DNA from: Treponema sp. | Lineage (GTDB): Bacteria; Spirochaetota; Spirochaetia; Treponematales; Treponemataceae | Length of the DNA: 39,835 bases | Assembly: GCA_016297405.1 (NCBI GenBank) | Contig: JAEDGP010000013.1 | Span: forward strand, 1-39,835 | Direction of reading: 5' to 3' | Shown: positions 24,596 through 33,438 of the stretch, piece by piece | How positions within the stretch are numbered: position 1 is the stretch's first letter | Layout: every line of letters starts with the position of its first letter | Notes under the pieces: model-generated | What the model was told of the DNA's origin: nothing | The model's database searches: none | The model's input: only the letters and a program-made list of their open reading frames with translations | Position numbers and translations under genes: made by a program

Positions 24596-25135
24596 ATGAA
24601 AAGAATCATTTGCATTGCATCCGTTGTTTTCCTTTGCGCTTTTCTTTTTGCAAAGGAAAACATACCATCAGGATACGGTGGAATCCAGCTTGGCATGTCA
24701 GTGGACACCGTTAAACAAAAACTCAAAGAAAACTCCGACTTTGGCTATCACGGAGACAAGGACGTGTCTCTTTTGCCAGGGGAAAACCGAGTCCTTATCG
24801 AAACAGATGCAGAATCCGGGTACTCCTTTGGATTCCTTGAACGCTGCTGGTTCCAATTCTATAATGATAAACTTTATGTAATCACCATAAACATCAATAA
24901 AGAAAAGATGGATCACTACTCCATCTTTAATTCTCTTTGTAAAAAATATGGAAATCCGGACTCAGTTAGTCCCGAAAAATCAGTTTGGGCAAACGAAAAC
25001 ATTTCCATGAGTCTGGAACGCCCTTTAACACTCAAATACATCGATATCAAAACTTTTACTGAACTGCAGAACAATTCCCTCGTGAAGCCTTCAGGCAAAG
25101 AAATCACAAGGGAAATGTTCCTTGATTCACTCTAA
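24596..25135 (+). CDS. Small exported protein of unknown function
   Basis: 179 residues with a Sec signal peptide (MKRIICIASVVFLCAFLFAK) cleaved before about residue 21. The mature part begins with YGGIQLGMSVDTVKQKLKEN, the GxxLGMSxxxVxxxL pattern typical of small exported beta/alpha domains in spirochaetes, then VLIETDAESGYSF and FQFYNDKLYVITININKEK. No enzyme motif. The ATG at 24596 is 8 bases after the preceding stop; the reading frame upstream of it overlaps the CNB gene and is rejected. The stop overlaps the next possible ATG by one base; it forms an operon with its neighbours. Confidence 0.78.
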   Translation: MKRIICIASVVFLCAFLFAKENIPSGYGGIQLGMSVDTVKQKLKENSDFGYHGDKDVSLLPGENRVLIETDAESGYSFGFLERCWFQFYNDKLYVITININKEKMDHYSIFNSLCKKYGNPDSVSPEKSVWANENISMSLERPLTLKYIDIKTFTELQNNSLVKPSGKEITREMFLDSL

Positions 25136-25152
25136 TGCTGGATGGACCCAAT

Positions 25153-25629
25153 ATGAATGTTTTGAAATTAAAAAAAATTGCAAGAAACCTTGTTGCAGTA
25201 ACCTTGTTTTCAGTTTGCTTTGCCGCATGCTCAAAACCAGCTAAGGCTATACAAAAACTACAGACTACAAACCTTACCCTAATCAGAGCTGACGGTACCC
25301 GGATTCAGCTAAACGCAGAAATGGCAATCACAAAAGAAGAACAGATGAAAGGCTTCATGGAAAGAAAAGATATTCCTGAAGGAACGGGAATGATTTTCAT
25401 AAACCAGGAAGATGCCATCCGCACATTCTGGATGAAAAACACTCCGACCCCGCTTTCAATTGCCTACATTTCATCCACAGGAAAAATCAAAGATATTTTT
25501 GATATGCAGCCATATTCAATCACACCAGTTTCCAGCACATCACATGTAAAATACGCACTGGAAGTACCTCAAGGCTGGTTTGTCAAAAACAACATAAAAG
25601 TGGGCGACATTTTGCAACTTGATTTTTAA
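25153..25629 (+). CDS. DUF192-family lipoprotein
   Basis: 158 residues. A lipoprotein signal (LVAVTLFSVCFAAC, lipid-modified Cys about residue 26) precedes a DUF192 domain: RIQLNAEMAITKEEQMKGFM, GTGMIFINQEDAIRTFWMKN and TPTPLSIAYISSTGKIKDIF, ending PQGWFVKNNIKVGDILQLDF. GGATGG 7 bases before the ATG at 25153 supports this start over the ATG at 25135, which overlaps the preceding stop. Likely anchored in the periplasmic face of the membrane. The family's biochemical role is unknown. Confidence 0.88.
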   Translation: MNVLKLKKIARNLVAVTLFSVCFAACSKPAKAIQKLQTTNLTLIRADGTRIQLNAEMAITKEEQMKGFMERKDIPEGTGMIFINQEDAIRTFWMKNTPTPLSIAYISSTGKIKDIFDMQPYSITPVSSTSHVKYALEVPQGWFVKNNIKVGDILQLDF

Positions 25630-25676
25630 TTATGAAAAAGGCTTTGCTTTAGCAAAAAAATCATTTTATGAAAAAA

Positions 25677-25732
25677 GGCTGTCTGATGAGCAATAATATT
25701 GAAATCATGCTTTATCAGGCAGCCGTTTTTTT
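25677..25732. terminator. Bidirectional terminator between convergent genes
   Basis: GGCTGTCTGAT (25677-25687) pairs with ATCAGGCAGCC (25714-25724) with one G-U; GTTTTTTT follows on the plus strand and a run of T precedes it on the minus strand (AAAAAA before 25677). It serves both the DUF192 gene and the TPR gene. Confidence 0.85.
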
Positions 25733-25733
25733 A

Positions 25734-26885
25734 CTATTCAGCATTCTCAAGCTTTGCAAGCTCGTGTGCTGCTATTCTATCATTTGCATCAAATTCCAGA
25801 ACTGCCGTAAAAAACTTGCGCGCTTCATCTTTGTTTCCCTGGCGCAAAGCCAAGTAACCCAAATTTGAAATTATCTTCGTATCTTCCGGAGAAAGCTCAA
25901 AAGCCTTAAGAAGGCTCTTCTTAGCTCCATCCACATCACCTAATTCCATCTGACAGATTGCAAGCTCATTAAAAGTATCAGCCTGCTGGTCTCCACCACA
26001 TTCAATTGATTTTTCAAATGACTGTTTTGCTTCCTGCCAACGGCAAAGCCTTCTCAATCCCCAACCCAAAAGGAACCATCCGTTCCAGACTTTCGGATTT
26101 TTTTGCAAAAACACACGAATTTTATCAAGACCAGCTTCTTCCTGGCCATCAGAAATTAATTTATAGGCACTGTGAAAAACCTCATTATCCATATTGTCAT
26201 TGGAAATATGGTTCACAATTTCCTGAGCCCGCTCCCTTCGATAGATCGCATTATCATCCATCTCTTCTTCATTTGCATCACATGTAAGGGCAAGGTACGT
26301 TTCAAAACAATTTTTTCCTTCGTGATAATCATGCTGCTTTAAATAATAAAAACCGGCATTAAAGAAAGCTTCAGGAATAGAAGGTTCTGCATCCATTGCT
26401 TCCTTATAATATTCCAATGCGTCAGCATCATAAGCATCAGCATCCTCATGAAGCCCTGCACGACGATAACTTTCTGCACGCTGATCAAGGTATAATGCCA
26501 TATTCAAGGCCACAGCTTTATCTTCTGGATCAACACCTCGCAAGCTTAAAAAAAGTTCTTCCGCAAGATCCCAGTCCTCGTTTCTGGTCTTAAGAATAGC
26601 AGCTTCCGAAAGCTCGGTTTTGATATTTGGCCTGGCCTTTACGATTATTGAACGATAATAATCAAGATGCTCGTTATGGTGGTCATAAGCAAGAACTGTC
26701 AGAATACCCGCCAGAATCTGTTCCGGAGCAAGCTCTTCCATGTTGAAGTTGCCCGGGGCATCCTGCATTTTTTTCTGAACCGGTAAAGGGATTGTGCTGT
26801 CAATCTGAAGAGCATTTTCAGAAAGCTTAAAACCTTCCGGCAACGTAATGAAATAAATCGATTCCAAAGGATTTGATGAAGCCAT
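25734..26885 (-). CDS. Tetratricopeptide-repeat protein
   Basis: 383 residues, cytoplasmic, no signal peptide. TPR units are seen in the middle and C-terminal half: DADALEYYKEAMDAEPSIPE, AFFNAGFYYLKQHDYHEGKN, WFLLGWGLRRLCRWQEAKQS, FNELAICQMELGDVDGAKKS, and NLGYLALRQGNKDEARKFFT, with the usual W-LG-Y-A-F-A-P pattern. Probably a scaffold for protein interaction. AGGA lies 7 bases before the ATG. From memory, T. pallidum has a TPR gene (TP0095) in the same neighbourhood. Partner unknown. Confidence 0.85.
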   Translation of the reverse strand: MASSNPLESIYFITLPEGFKLSENALQIDSTIPLPVQKKMQDAPGNFNMEELAPEQILAGILTVLAYDHHNEHLDYYRSIIVKARPNIKTELSEAAILKTRNEDWDLAEELFLSLRGVDPEDKAVALNMALYLDQRAESYRRAGLHEDADAYDADALEYYKEAMDAEPSIPEAFFNAGFYYLKQHDYHEGKNCFETYLALTCDANEEEMDDNAIYRRERAQEIVNHISNDNMDNEVFHSAYKLISDGQEEAGLDKIRVFLQKNPKVWNGWFLLGWGLRRLCRWQEAKQSFEKSIECGGDQQADTFNELAICQMELGDVDGAKKSLLKAFELSPEDTKIISNLGYLALRQGNKDEARKFFTAVLEFDANDRIAAHELAKLENAE

Positions 26886-26932
26886 TGTAATTCCTGATAT
26901 AAATATTATTGATAAACTTAGGTTTTACGAAT

Positions 26933-28015
26933 TTATTGCTGAGCTGCTGGCGATACAGTTTCCTTAGAAGGCTCCTCAGCAGAAGCCTCAGTGGAAGCTG
27001 CACCTTGATCAGATGCTACAGAATTATTTTCAGAAACAGAATCTAGCTGAGCAGAAGTTCCCTGCGCTGCCCCATCGCCAGCAGCAGATGGTGCAGACTG
27101 ATTTTCTGATGCATCTTGCCCTTCAGGTGCAATCTTTTTTGGCGCATTAATCTGACTTTCATCCACCTCTTCAGTCTGCTGCGGCTGAATTGCATTTGCT
27201 TCAAGGAAAGACTTTCTGTTCAAAGAAAGGTAATCATTGATTCTGATTTTATATGCAAGAGGCACCTGATCTTCGTCATATTTAATTCCAACAGAAACAA
27301 GATCTTTGCGATTGTCGATTGCTTCAGCTTTTACAATCATTCCTTTTATATCAACCACTTCATTAGGTTCAGAGAAAAGAAATCGAATGATACAAGCCTT
27401 ATTCTCCAGGAATTTAGGCACACCCATAAGAATAACCTTTGATCCAGAGAAAGAAATATTCCACAAGATACATCGTCTTGGTACATTCTGAATGAAAATG
27501 ATTGTTTCTTTTTTATCGATTCCAAGCTTACGAATCGTATTGTCATTTATGGCAATACGATCTTCTTTGCGCTGAACAAAACCTTCGTTTGCGGCAATTA
27601 AAGTTCCAAGCTTATAAATAAGATCATCAGGCGGACGCTGGGTAAATGTCAACGTAACAATTGCCAGCTCCTTTGAGTTCATATATGGAGTAACATCTGT
27701 AACCCTGCATGATACAAAGAAAATCATCGGCTGGCCATTCTGTTCAATAAAGCAATAGCGCAAGTTTACAGGTGGCGCATCTTTTTTTGTAATCTGCTGA
27801 AAAGCTCCACCTGCTGTTCCGATGATGATTTTGGCCATCTGAAATGAAGTTGAATTGATAATACATGGCCACTGTGAACCAGCACATTTTACATAAAGCT
27901 GGCGTGGATCAATTTTAAGAGAACGTAATATATCTTTAGTGAAAACTATTTCATTTTCACGATACAAATCGTAATAATTATTTATTACCTGATTTGTTGC
28001 AATCGACATTGCCAT
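26933..28015 (-). CDS. PilZ-domain cyclic-di-GMP receptor
   Basis: 360 residues. The C-terminal PilZ domain (about residues 145-275) has the RxxxR motif in FVQRKEDRIAI and the NxSxxG motif in CILWNISFSGSKVILMG, the two ligand-binding elements. The N-terminal 140 residues form a YcgR-like partner domain with TQRPPDDLIYKLGTLIAANE at its end. After residue 285 is a low-complexity tail rich in Q, S, E and A. Binds cyclic-di-GMP made by GGDEF enzymes such as those in this window; expected output is motility or adhesion control (inference). Start ATG at 28015 lacks a good ribosome site; 28009 is an alternative. Confidence 0.85.
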   Translation of the reverse strand: MAMSIATNQVINNYYDLYRENEIVFTKDILRSLKIDPRQLYVKCAGSQWPCIINSTSFQMAKIIIGTAGGAFQQITKKDAPPVNLRYCFIEQNGQPMIFFVSCRVTDVTPYMNSKELAIVTLTFTQRPPDDLIYKLGTLIAANEGFVQRKEDRIAINDNTIRKLGIDKKETIIFIQNVPRRCILWNISFSGSKVILMGVPKFLENKACIIRFLFSEPNEVVDIKGMIVKAEAIDNRKDLVSVGIKYDEDQVPLAYKIRINDYLSLNRKSFLEANAIQPQQTEEVDESQINAPKKIAPEGQDASENQSAPSAAGDGAAQGTSAQLDSVSENNSVASDQGAASTEASAEEPSKETVSPAAQQ

Positions 28016-28100
28016 ATTCTTTAATAATAATTTATTCCCTTTTATTAGTCAAACAAAATATCGGGCAAAAAGACTTCTGTTTTTTCAAGTTGCAAAAACA

Positions 28101-28925
28101 TCAAAAAGAACAAAAACACAGAACCGTCGCAACAGGCCTCTCAATCTTTCTGCATACTTTCCCTTCATTTTCCACAAAAAGACATGCGGAAGAGCCTCCA
28201 TCAAATTGCATGGCGTCATCACATCCAAGCTTCTCAAGAATCACCGCACAATCAATAAAGCTTGCGTTTTTTCCAAAAAGAAGATAGACCAAAGCGCCAC
28301 TTTCAGAAGTCCCCAGGGCACAGCGATAGTCTTTTATTTTTTTGAAATCCCCATATTTTCCATTATTCAGAATAACCCAATAGCCACCAAGCGCACATAG
28401 CACCTGACATTCATCTTCATTTGCCAGAAATTTCGTAAATTCCCTTTGGGTTTCAAGAATTTTACAGCGAATTCCATCTGAAGATTTTGTAAAAACTGCG
28501 GCACAATATCTTTCCAATGGAAACGAATGCAACACATTATCAGAATACACAAGCCCTAATGGAATAACTTTGGCAAACACATTCCATTTTGAAATTGAAG
28601 AAAAAGGAGTTGCGTTAATAGCCACAACTGCGGAAGTTTCCCGTGCCGCAGTTTTTACAGAAACGGGAAATACCCGTCCTTCATCATCAAAGGAATTATG
28701 GTAAGCGACAGGAATAAAATTCCCTTTTCGTAAATCAAGTCGAACAACAGAAAATTTCTGACTCTTTTCCATGCCCTTCAGATCCATACGGTCAACACCA
28801 GCACAAACAGGCTGCCACAAACCTTCAGAATTTTGTGGTACAGTTTTACAGGAACAAAGGGCAAATACTATCCCCAAAAACAGAAAAAAAATGCACCGTC
28901 TGAATCTTAAATCTCTAAAAACCAT
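28101..28925 (-). CDS. Phosphodiester glycosidase (NAGPA-like) lipoprotein
   Basis: 274 residues. A lipoprotein signal (FFLFLGIVFALCSC, modified Cys near residue 26) precedes a NAGPA/phosphodiester glycosidase domain: SAVVAINATPFSSI, LGLVYSDNVLHSF, CQVLCALGGYWVILNNGKYG, RCALGTSESGALVYLLFG and the family hallmark MQFDGGSSACLFVENEG. Such proteins trim phosphodiester-linked sugars, e.g. in wall or capsule polymers. Directly follows the methylase gene without a gap, so it is the last gene of a three-gene minus-strand unit. Substrate unknown. Confidence 0.85.
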   Translation of the reverse strand: MVFRDLRFRRCIFFLFLGIVFALCSCKTVPQNSEGLWQPVCAGVDRMDLKGMEKSQKFSVVRLDLRKGNFIPVAYHNSFDDEGRVFPVSVKTAARETSAVVAINATPFSSISKWNVFAKVIPLGLVYSDNVLHSFPLERYCAAVFTKSSDGIRCKILETQREFTKFLANEDECQVLCALGGYWVILNNGKYGDFKKIKDYRCALGTSESGALVYLLFGKNASFIDCAVILEKLGCDDAMQFDGGSSACLFVENEGKVCRKIERPVATVLCFCSF

Positions 28926-30080
28926 CTAAGCCTTCTTTTCAAGCACAAAAAGAAATTCACTTACATGAATGTCACGGCCATGCAAATTGCGGGAACCTCT
29001 AAAAGCATTGTAATTTGATTCAAAAACTGTGACTTTGCCATAACGGCCAAGCAAAGATTCCATCTCTTCTCTTGAAATAAAACCTTCTGAATTGAACGAT
29101 ACAAGCAGAAATTTTGCCCTTAAATTAGCCACAAGATTCTCAAACACATTGGCTGCAAAACGCCTTTTATTGTAATTCGAACGATTCCAATCCTTGGGAA
29201 TTCCTGAAATGCGGCTAATGAGTTCCGTATCCGGTCTTTCATAAGAAGCCACCAGATTCAGCATAAAATAATTTGATCCATAAGGATGCTGGTTGTAAGG
29301 CGGATCAATATAAACCAAATCAAAACAGCCTTCATCCACATCTGCATAAACCGATTCAGACTCTGCCATTTCATTGGCTTCCATATTCAGCACTTTTACA
29401 GGACATTCAAAATTACTGAAAAGAGGGTACGGAAGCTTGATGTGGCCTTGAATACGATTTAAGGCATTTTTTCCATTGCCACCAAACTGACCGATTCCAG
29501 TTTTTGAATTCTTATAAAAACCTTTGAATATACCGACTGTATTCGCATGAACCGAAACCTGACTCAACAAAGGAGCAACAAAAAAATGCCGCAGTTCTGA
29601 AGGTACCAGACTTATGATTTCCTGGCTGACAAAATCTATGTAATTCGCATTGCGTGTAGTATAAAAACACCGTTCGCCTTTTTTTATATCAAAAACATCT
29701 TTTGGGGCATAAAGTTCTGAAACAAAACCTGGAACAACTCCCTGCCCCATTTCATTCATTCTTGATTCCACATTATCAAGAATGTTTTCGTGAATCGACT
29801 TCAATTTAATTTCATCAATCTCAGATCGATTTGAAAGATAACAGCTGTTGATTATTTTTGAATACAATTCCAGATCATTGACACAAAGAGAACTGGCAAA
29901 CTGTTTCAGATACCTGGAAACCACTCCACTACCAGCAAACACATCAAGACATGAAAGCTTTTCTTTGCCAAGCTTCTCCTGAACAAACGAAATGCCTTCT
30001 CCAATAAATGGCAAAAGAGATCGCTTGTTTCCTATGTAGGTGATCAATTGCTCGCTAAGGAATTCTGGATTTTCAGTCAT
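28926..30080 (-). CDS. D12-class N6-adenine DNA methyltransferase
   Basis: 384 residues. Transfers methyl from S-adenosylmethionine to adenine in DNA. TYIGNKRSLLPFIGEGI at the N-terminus, motif I DVFAGSGVVSRYLKQFA, motif IV YIDPPYNQHPYGSNYFML, and a target-recognition region between them (about residues 100-230). This order is that of Dam/D12 enzymes. No restriction endonuclease is adjacent, so it is an orphan methylase or part of a system split elsewhere. It lies two bases after the GGDEF gene and abuts the glycosidase gene, an odd operon context. Recognition sequence unknown. Confidence 0.88.
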   Translation of the reverse strand: MTENPEFLSEQLITYIGNKRSLLPFIGEGISFVQEKLGKEKLSCLDVFAGSGVVSRYLKQFASSLCVNDLELYSKIINSCYLSNRSEIDEIKLKSIHENILDNVESRMNEMGQGVVPGFVSELYAPKDVFDIKKGERCFYTTRNANYIDFVSQEIISLVPSELRHFFVAPLLSQVSVHANTVGIFKGFYKNSKTGIGQFGGNGKNALNRIQGHIKLPYPLFSNFECPVKVLNMEANEMAESESVYADVDEGCFDLVYIDPPYNQHPYGSNYFMLNLVASYERPDTELISRISGIPKDWNRSNYNKRRFAANVFENLVANLRAKFLLVSFNSEGFISREEMESLLGRYGKVTVFESNYNAFRGSRNLHGRDIHVSEFLFVLEKKA

Positions 30081-30082
30081 CG

Positions 30083-31201
30083 TTAGAATTCACCATGAAA
30101 AACTTCGTAACGGTTTTTACCTTTTGACTTTGCTTCATAAGCAGCTGCATCTGCAGCATTGAACCATTTTTGGCTTGTCCAGCCTTGTTGATACATAGCA
30201 ATCCCAATACTCATGGAACAGCGATCCCCATCATCCATGAAATCAAATACAGCTTCATTAAATTCTTCTCGAATCTGCTCTATTATGCAAATAACTTCCG
30301 CAACATTTTTATCCCTGAACAAAATAACAAATTCATCACCGCCATATCTAAAGGCCAATCTGCCTGAACCAAGCACACGCTTAAGCAGATCAGAAAGGAA
30401 AATCAATACCGCATCACCACCGGAATGGCCATATTTGTCATTTACATACTTAAAATTATCAAGATCCATCAAAACCTGAAACAGAACATTTTTTGATGGA
30501 TCGAAGTTTTTTATGGAATTGTTGATGGCAATCGCGTATGCAGTTCTATTGTAAAGACGAGTCAAAGGCTCCAGTCTCAACTCTCGAACAAACCTGCGCT
30601 GGCGGCTATAACTTTTGTAAAGGAATTTTATATGCACATTCTGCAAATGATAACATTCCAATGACAAAAGGAAAAACCCTAGCAAAATAACAACTTCAAG
30701 AAGAAGGCGAGCTATCTTTTCAAAATTTGAGATTTCTGAAAAACAGAAAAACCAAAGACAGCTTTCCAGGAAAAAGACTGCAAGGGCAACAGCCGAAAGC
30801 GCCCAATGCAAATGTTTATCAGAAAGCATTGCCGCGACAAGAACCGCCAAAAAAGGACAAATAAACAGCACTTCATATCTGCAATGAAAAAGCGAAAGTA
30901 CGCTCATAATCACAAACATGGTAATGACAGCCCATCTATTCTTATATTTTAATGTTACCCGTTTGGAATGCATCACAATCTGCATCAGAATCATTGAAAA
31001 AAGCTGCAGAACAATGGGAATCACTAACTCAAACCAAAAATAACAATCTAACCGACTCTTTTCTATCAGATTATTTGCATAATAGTGAAAAGAAAAGGCC
31101 AAACTTAATACTGCAATCAGAATAAAGACGCACCAGCATTCTATAACAAGACGTTTTTGCCAACGAGAAAAATAGTCTGCTCTAAATTCTGAAAAAGTCA
31201 T
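30083..31201 (-). CDS. Membrane-bound diguanylate cyclase (GGDEF)
   Basis: 372 residues. Five or six hydrophobic segments in residues 15-185 are followed by a GGDEF domain (about 200-370): EPLTRLYNRTAYAIAINNSI, MDLDNFKYVNDKYGHSGGDA and RYGGDEFVILF (GGDEF at 287-291), all catalytic residues intact. No RxxD inhibitory site. Produces cyclic-di-GMP. ATG at 31201 chosen over the TTG at 31210; neither has a strong ribosome site. First gene of the unit with the methylase and glycosidase. 47 bases downstream of aroA. Confidence 0.88.
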   Translation of the reverse strand: MTFSEFRADYFSRWQKRLVIECWCVFILIAVLSLAFSFHYYANNLIEKSRLDCYFWFELVIPIVLQLFSMILMQIVMHSKRVTLKYKNRWAVITMFVIMSVLSLFHCRYEVLFICPFLAVLVAAMLSDKHLHWALSAVALAVFFLESCLWFFCFSEISNFEKIARLLLEVVILLGFFLLSLECYHLQNVHIKFLYKSYSRQRRFVRELRLEPLTRLYNRTAYAIAINNSIKNFDPSKNVLFQVLMDLDNFKYVNDKYGHSGGDAVLIFLSDLLKRVLGSGRLAFRYGGDEFVILFRDKNVAEVICIIEQIREEFNEAVFDFMDDGDRCSMSIGIAMYQQGWTSQKWFNAADAAAYEAKSKGKNRYEVFHGEF

Positions 31202-31248
31202 CGCCAACAATTATAGTTAAAAAAAAGAAATATTCAATCAAAGAAACA

Positions 31249-32643
31249 TTATAACAGTTTTTCAAAACCTGCATTTATTCCATTCATTGATTCAAAAAAT
31301 CCTGGAAAGCTTACGGCGCAGCATTCTGCATCTTTTACCACAATACTTTCTCCTGCAGGAAGCCCAAGCCCCATACAGGCAAAGCTCATTGCAATGCGAT
31401 GATCTCCAAAACTTTCGATTTCTCCACTGTGAAGACTGAACTGAGGATTCAGAGAACCATCTGCCATTACCGGCGAATGACCACGAATTATCATAAAATC
31501 GTCACCTTCTTCTACTTCAGCGCCAAGTTCTCTAAGAAATTGTGTCATTACTTTAATGCGGTCAGTCTCTTTACGACGACAAACAGCCGCATCTTCAATA
31601 TAGGTAGTACCTTCTGTAAAAGCAGCAGCTACTGCAACAGCACAAATTGCATCCGGATAACCTGAAATTGGTACATGAAGCTCTCCATCAGGACAATTTT
31701 CTGTTGAGAGGCGTCCAATTCCATCAGAAGCTTTTTTTCCGCCACGAACAGTTATCTTTTCTGATTCCTTATCCCACTGAATATCAGCCCCAACGCTCTT
31801 CAAAACATTTACAATTTCTTCATCACCTTGAGTTCCGCTTCCATCAATTCCATCAATTGTGATTTCACTATCAGAAAAAAGCGCTGCAATCAGAGGAAAG
31901 GCAACACCCTCCCAATCACTTGGAACAGTACGATCAAAAGCTTTTATCTGAACAGGCCCGTGAACCTTTATATGTTTGAAGTCATCCGAAATTTCAACCT
32001 TCGCACCAACACTTTCAAGCCATTTCTGAGTCATTGTTAAATATGGTGTTTCCTTTGGATTTGTAAGTTCAATATTAAGAGTTCCGTTCAGACGAAGTGC
32101 TGCCATCATCATTCCGCTTATGTACTGACTTGAAACTTCACCTGCAGTAGTTACTGTTCCAGGCTTGATTGGCCCTTTTATTAAAAGAGGACAAACAGTT
32201 TTACCTGGCTGACTTACATGACATTCTGCCCCCAGCTGATTAAGAGCGTCCACAACGTGATGAACCGGACGGCGGCGAATCAGTTCGTCGCCTGTAAAAA
32301 TTGACCAGCCTTCAAAAGTTGCCGCAATAGAAGAAAGAAAATACAGAAGCGAACCGCTGTCCCCAACATCCACCACATTTTCTGGAAGATGAATGTTTTT
32401 TCCAGCGCCCTGAACTGTCCAGCAGCCGCCGATTTTTTTGTCTGTGTCGCCTAAATCAACCTTTGCACCCATTAAAGGAATCGCTTTGCTTGTATTCAGA
32501 CAGTCTTCACTTGGAAGAGGATTTCGAACATAAGAAGTGCCTTCAGCCAATGCAGCCAAAAGAAGAGCACGAATTGTATGAGATTTTGAACCAGGAACCT
32601 GAATATGTCCCGAAAGTGATGATGCTTTAGATTTAATATTCAT
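31249..32643 (-). CDS. aroA: 3-phosphoshikimate 1-carboxyvinyltransferase (EPSP synthase)
   Basis: Sixth step of the shikimate pathway. 464 residues. VPGSKSHTIRALLLAALAEG (substrate Lys, Ser, Arg), EVSSQYISGMMMAALRL, AVCRRKETDRIKVMTQFLRE and SFGDHRIAMSFACMGLGL are all present. The loop usually GNAGTAMRP reads VGDSGSLLYFL, clearly different, so phosphoenolpyruvate/glyphosate contact residues are altered. GGGGG lies 4 bases before the ATG. At 464 residues it is somewhat longer than E. coli AroA. Last conserved gene before the AT-rich accessory stretch. Confidence 0.92.
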   Translation of the reverse strand: MNIKSKASSLSGHIQVPGSKSHTIRALLLAALAEGTSYVRNPLPSEDCLNTSKAIPLMGAKVDLGDTDKKIGGCWTVQGAGKNIHLPENVVDVGDSGSLLYFLSSIAATFEGWSIFTGDELIRRRPVHHVVDALNQLGAECHVSQPGKTVCPLLIKGPIKPGTVTTAGEVSSQYISGMMMAALRLNGTLNIELTNPKETPYLTMTQKWLESVGAKVEISDDFKHIKVHGPVQIKAFDRTVPSDWEGVAFPLIAALFSDSEITIDGIDGSGTQGDEEIVNVLKSVGADIQWDKESEKITVRGGKKASDGIGRLSTENCPDGELHVPISGYPDAICAVAVAAAFTEGTTYIEDAAVCRRKETDRIKVMTQFLRELGAEVEEGDDFMIIRGHSPVMADGSLNPQFSLHSGEIESFGDHRIAMSFACMGLGLPAGESIVVKDAECCAVSFPGFFESMNGINAGFEKLL

Positions 32644-32738
32644 GATACCCCCATTCTACCAAAACAACCAATTTTTTGAAACACATAGAAAAACGATGAG
32701 AAGAAGAAGGTAATAAGGAAGAAAAGAAAGAAGGAAAA

Positions 32739-33032
32739 CTATGATTTAAATTCCTTTAACAAAAGCATTAATAATCCTATAAAAAAAATAATAATTGCTA
32801 TTATTAATCCAAAAAATTTCATTCCCCAATACATTCCGAAATGTTTATTTTCCCTAAATTTTCGAATTGTAAACAATATGCTATCAGGTAACATAAATAA
32901 ACAACTCAGAAGCAATAATGAACCTACATATAACAGAGGAATCTGCTCATAGCATAAAAAAATAAATGCTATGACAAACAAAACAATACCTATAATATTT
33001 AAAATTTTGGACAGAAAAAATTTATTCTTCAT
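32739..33032 (-). CDS. Small membrane protein, putative immunity protein
   Basis: 97 residues, three hydrophobic segments (near residues 10-28, 33-50 and 72-92) joined by a basic loop (TIRKFRENKHFG). Its ATG overlaps the end of the truncated upstream frame (stop 33024-33022), so the two were translationally coupled. A short membrane protein coupled behind a toxin-like C-terminus is the usual layout of an immunity gene for a membrane- or envelope-acting polymorphic toxin. The assignment rests on context only; no family is recognised. Confidence 0.6.
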   Translation of the reverse strand: MKNKFFLSKILNIIGIVLFVIAFIFLCYEQIPLLYVGSLLLLSCLFMLPDSILFTIRKFRENKHFGMYWGMKFFGLIIAIIIFFIGLLMLLLKEFKS

Positions 33033-33181
33033 TTTTCAATGCCTCTTTAAAACCTTCAGCTGCTTTTTCAACAATTTGAGATGCAATTTCGGGAATAATA
33101 TTTTGACCAAAATAATCAGAGGCTATATACTTTGCTACAAGTTTTCTTAAAGCAGCTTCTGTCCATCCGGCTTTTTCACTT
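33022..33181 (-). pseudogene. 3' end of a truncated toxin-like gene
   Basis: The minus strand reads SEKAGWTEAALRKLVAKYIA then SDYFGQNIIPEIASQIVEKA, AEGFKEALKNEE and stops at 33024-33022 inside the next gene's start. No start codon, ribosome site or upstream domain exists: the frame meets a TGA a little upstream, and the DNA beyond encodes the opposite-strand fragment at 33182-33427. It is the C-terminal tail of a gene whose front is lost. Toxin identity is inferred from the coupled membrane protein and the neighbouring toxin modules. Confidence 0.5.
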
Positions 33182-33427
33182 GTTAAACTCAAACTTTCGG
33201 AAGAATCTGGTAAACATGATCATTGGGTAGGTGTTACTGGAATTACTCAAAAAGATGGTAAGGATTATTTGATTATATCACAGACATCAAGTAACGATAA
33301 TGCTGTCGGAAAAGACAATCTTAGGGGCAAGCAAGGTTGGTTGAAAGATTCGGAAGGAAATATACTGGTTCCTGTCTCGGAGACCAAGGGTTATGTAAAT
33401 TTTAAGGCACCCATAATATATGAGTAA
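33182..33427 (+). pseudogene. 3' end of a truncated secreted-toxin gene (papain/NlpC-like tail)
   Basis: The plus strand reads SGKHDHWVGVTGITQKDGKD then YLIISQTSSNDNAVGKDNLR, and ends VSETKGYVNFKAPIIYE with TAA at 33425-33427. HWVGVTGI followed by LIISQTSS looks like the histidine half of an amidase/papain-like fold, and the cysteine half is missing. No ATG is in frame. The stop overlaps the AAGGAG ribosome site of the following exported protein, its probable immunity gene. Junction with the opposite-strand fragment lies near 33175-33190. Confidence 0.5.
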
Positions 33428-33438
33428 GGAGTAGCTAT

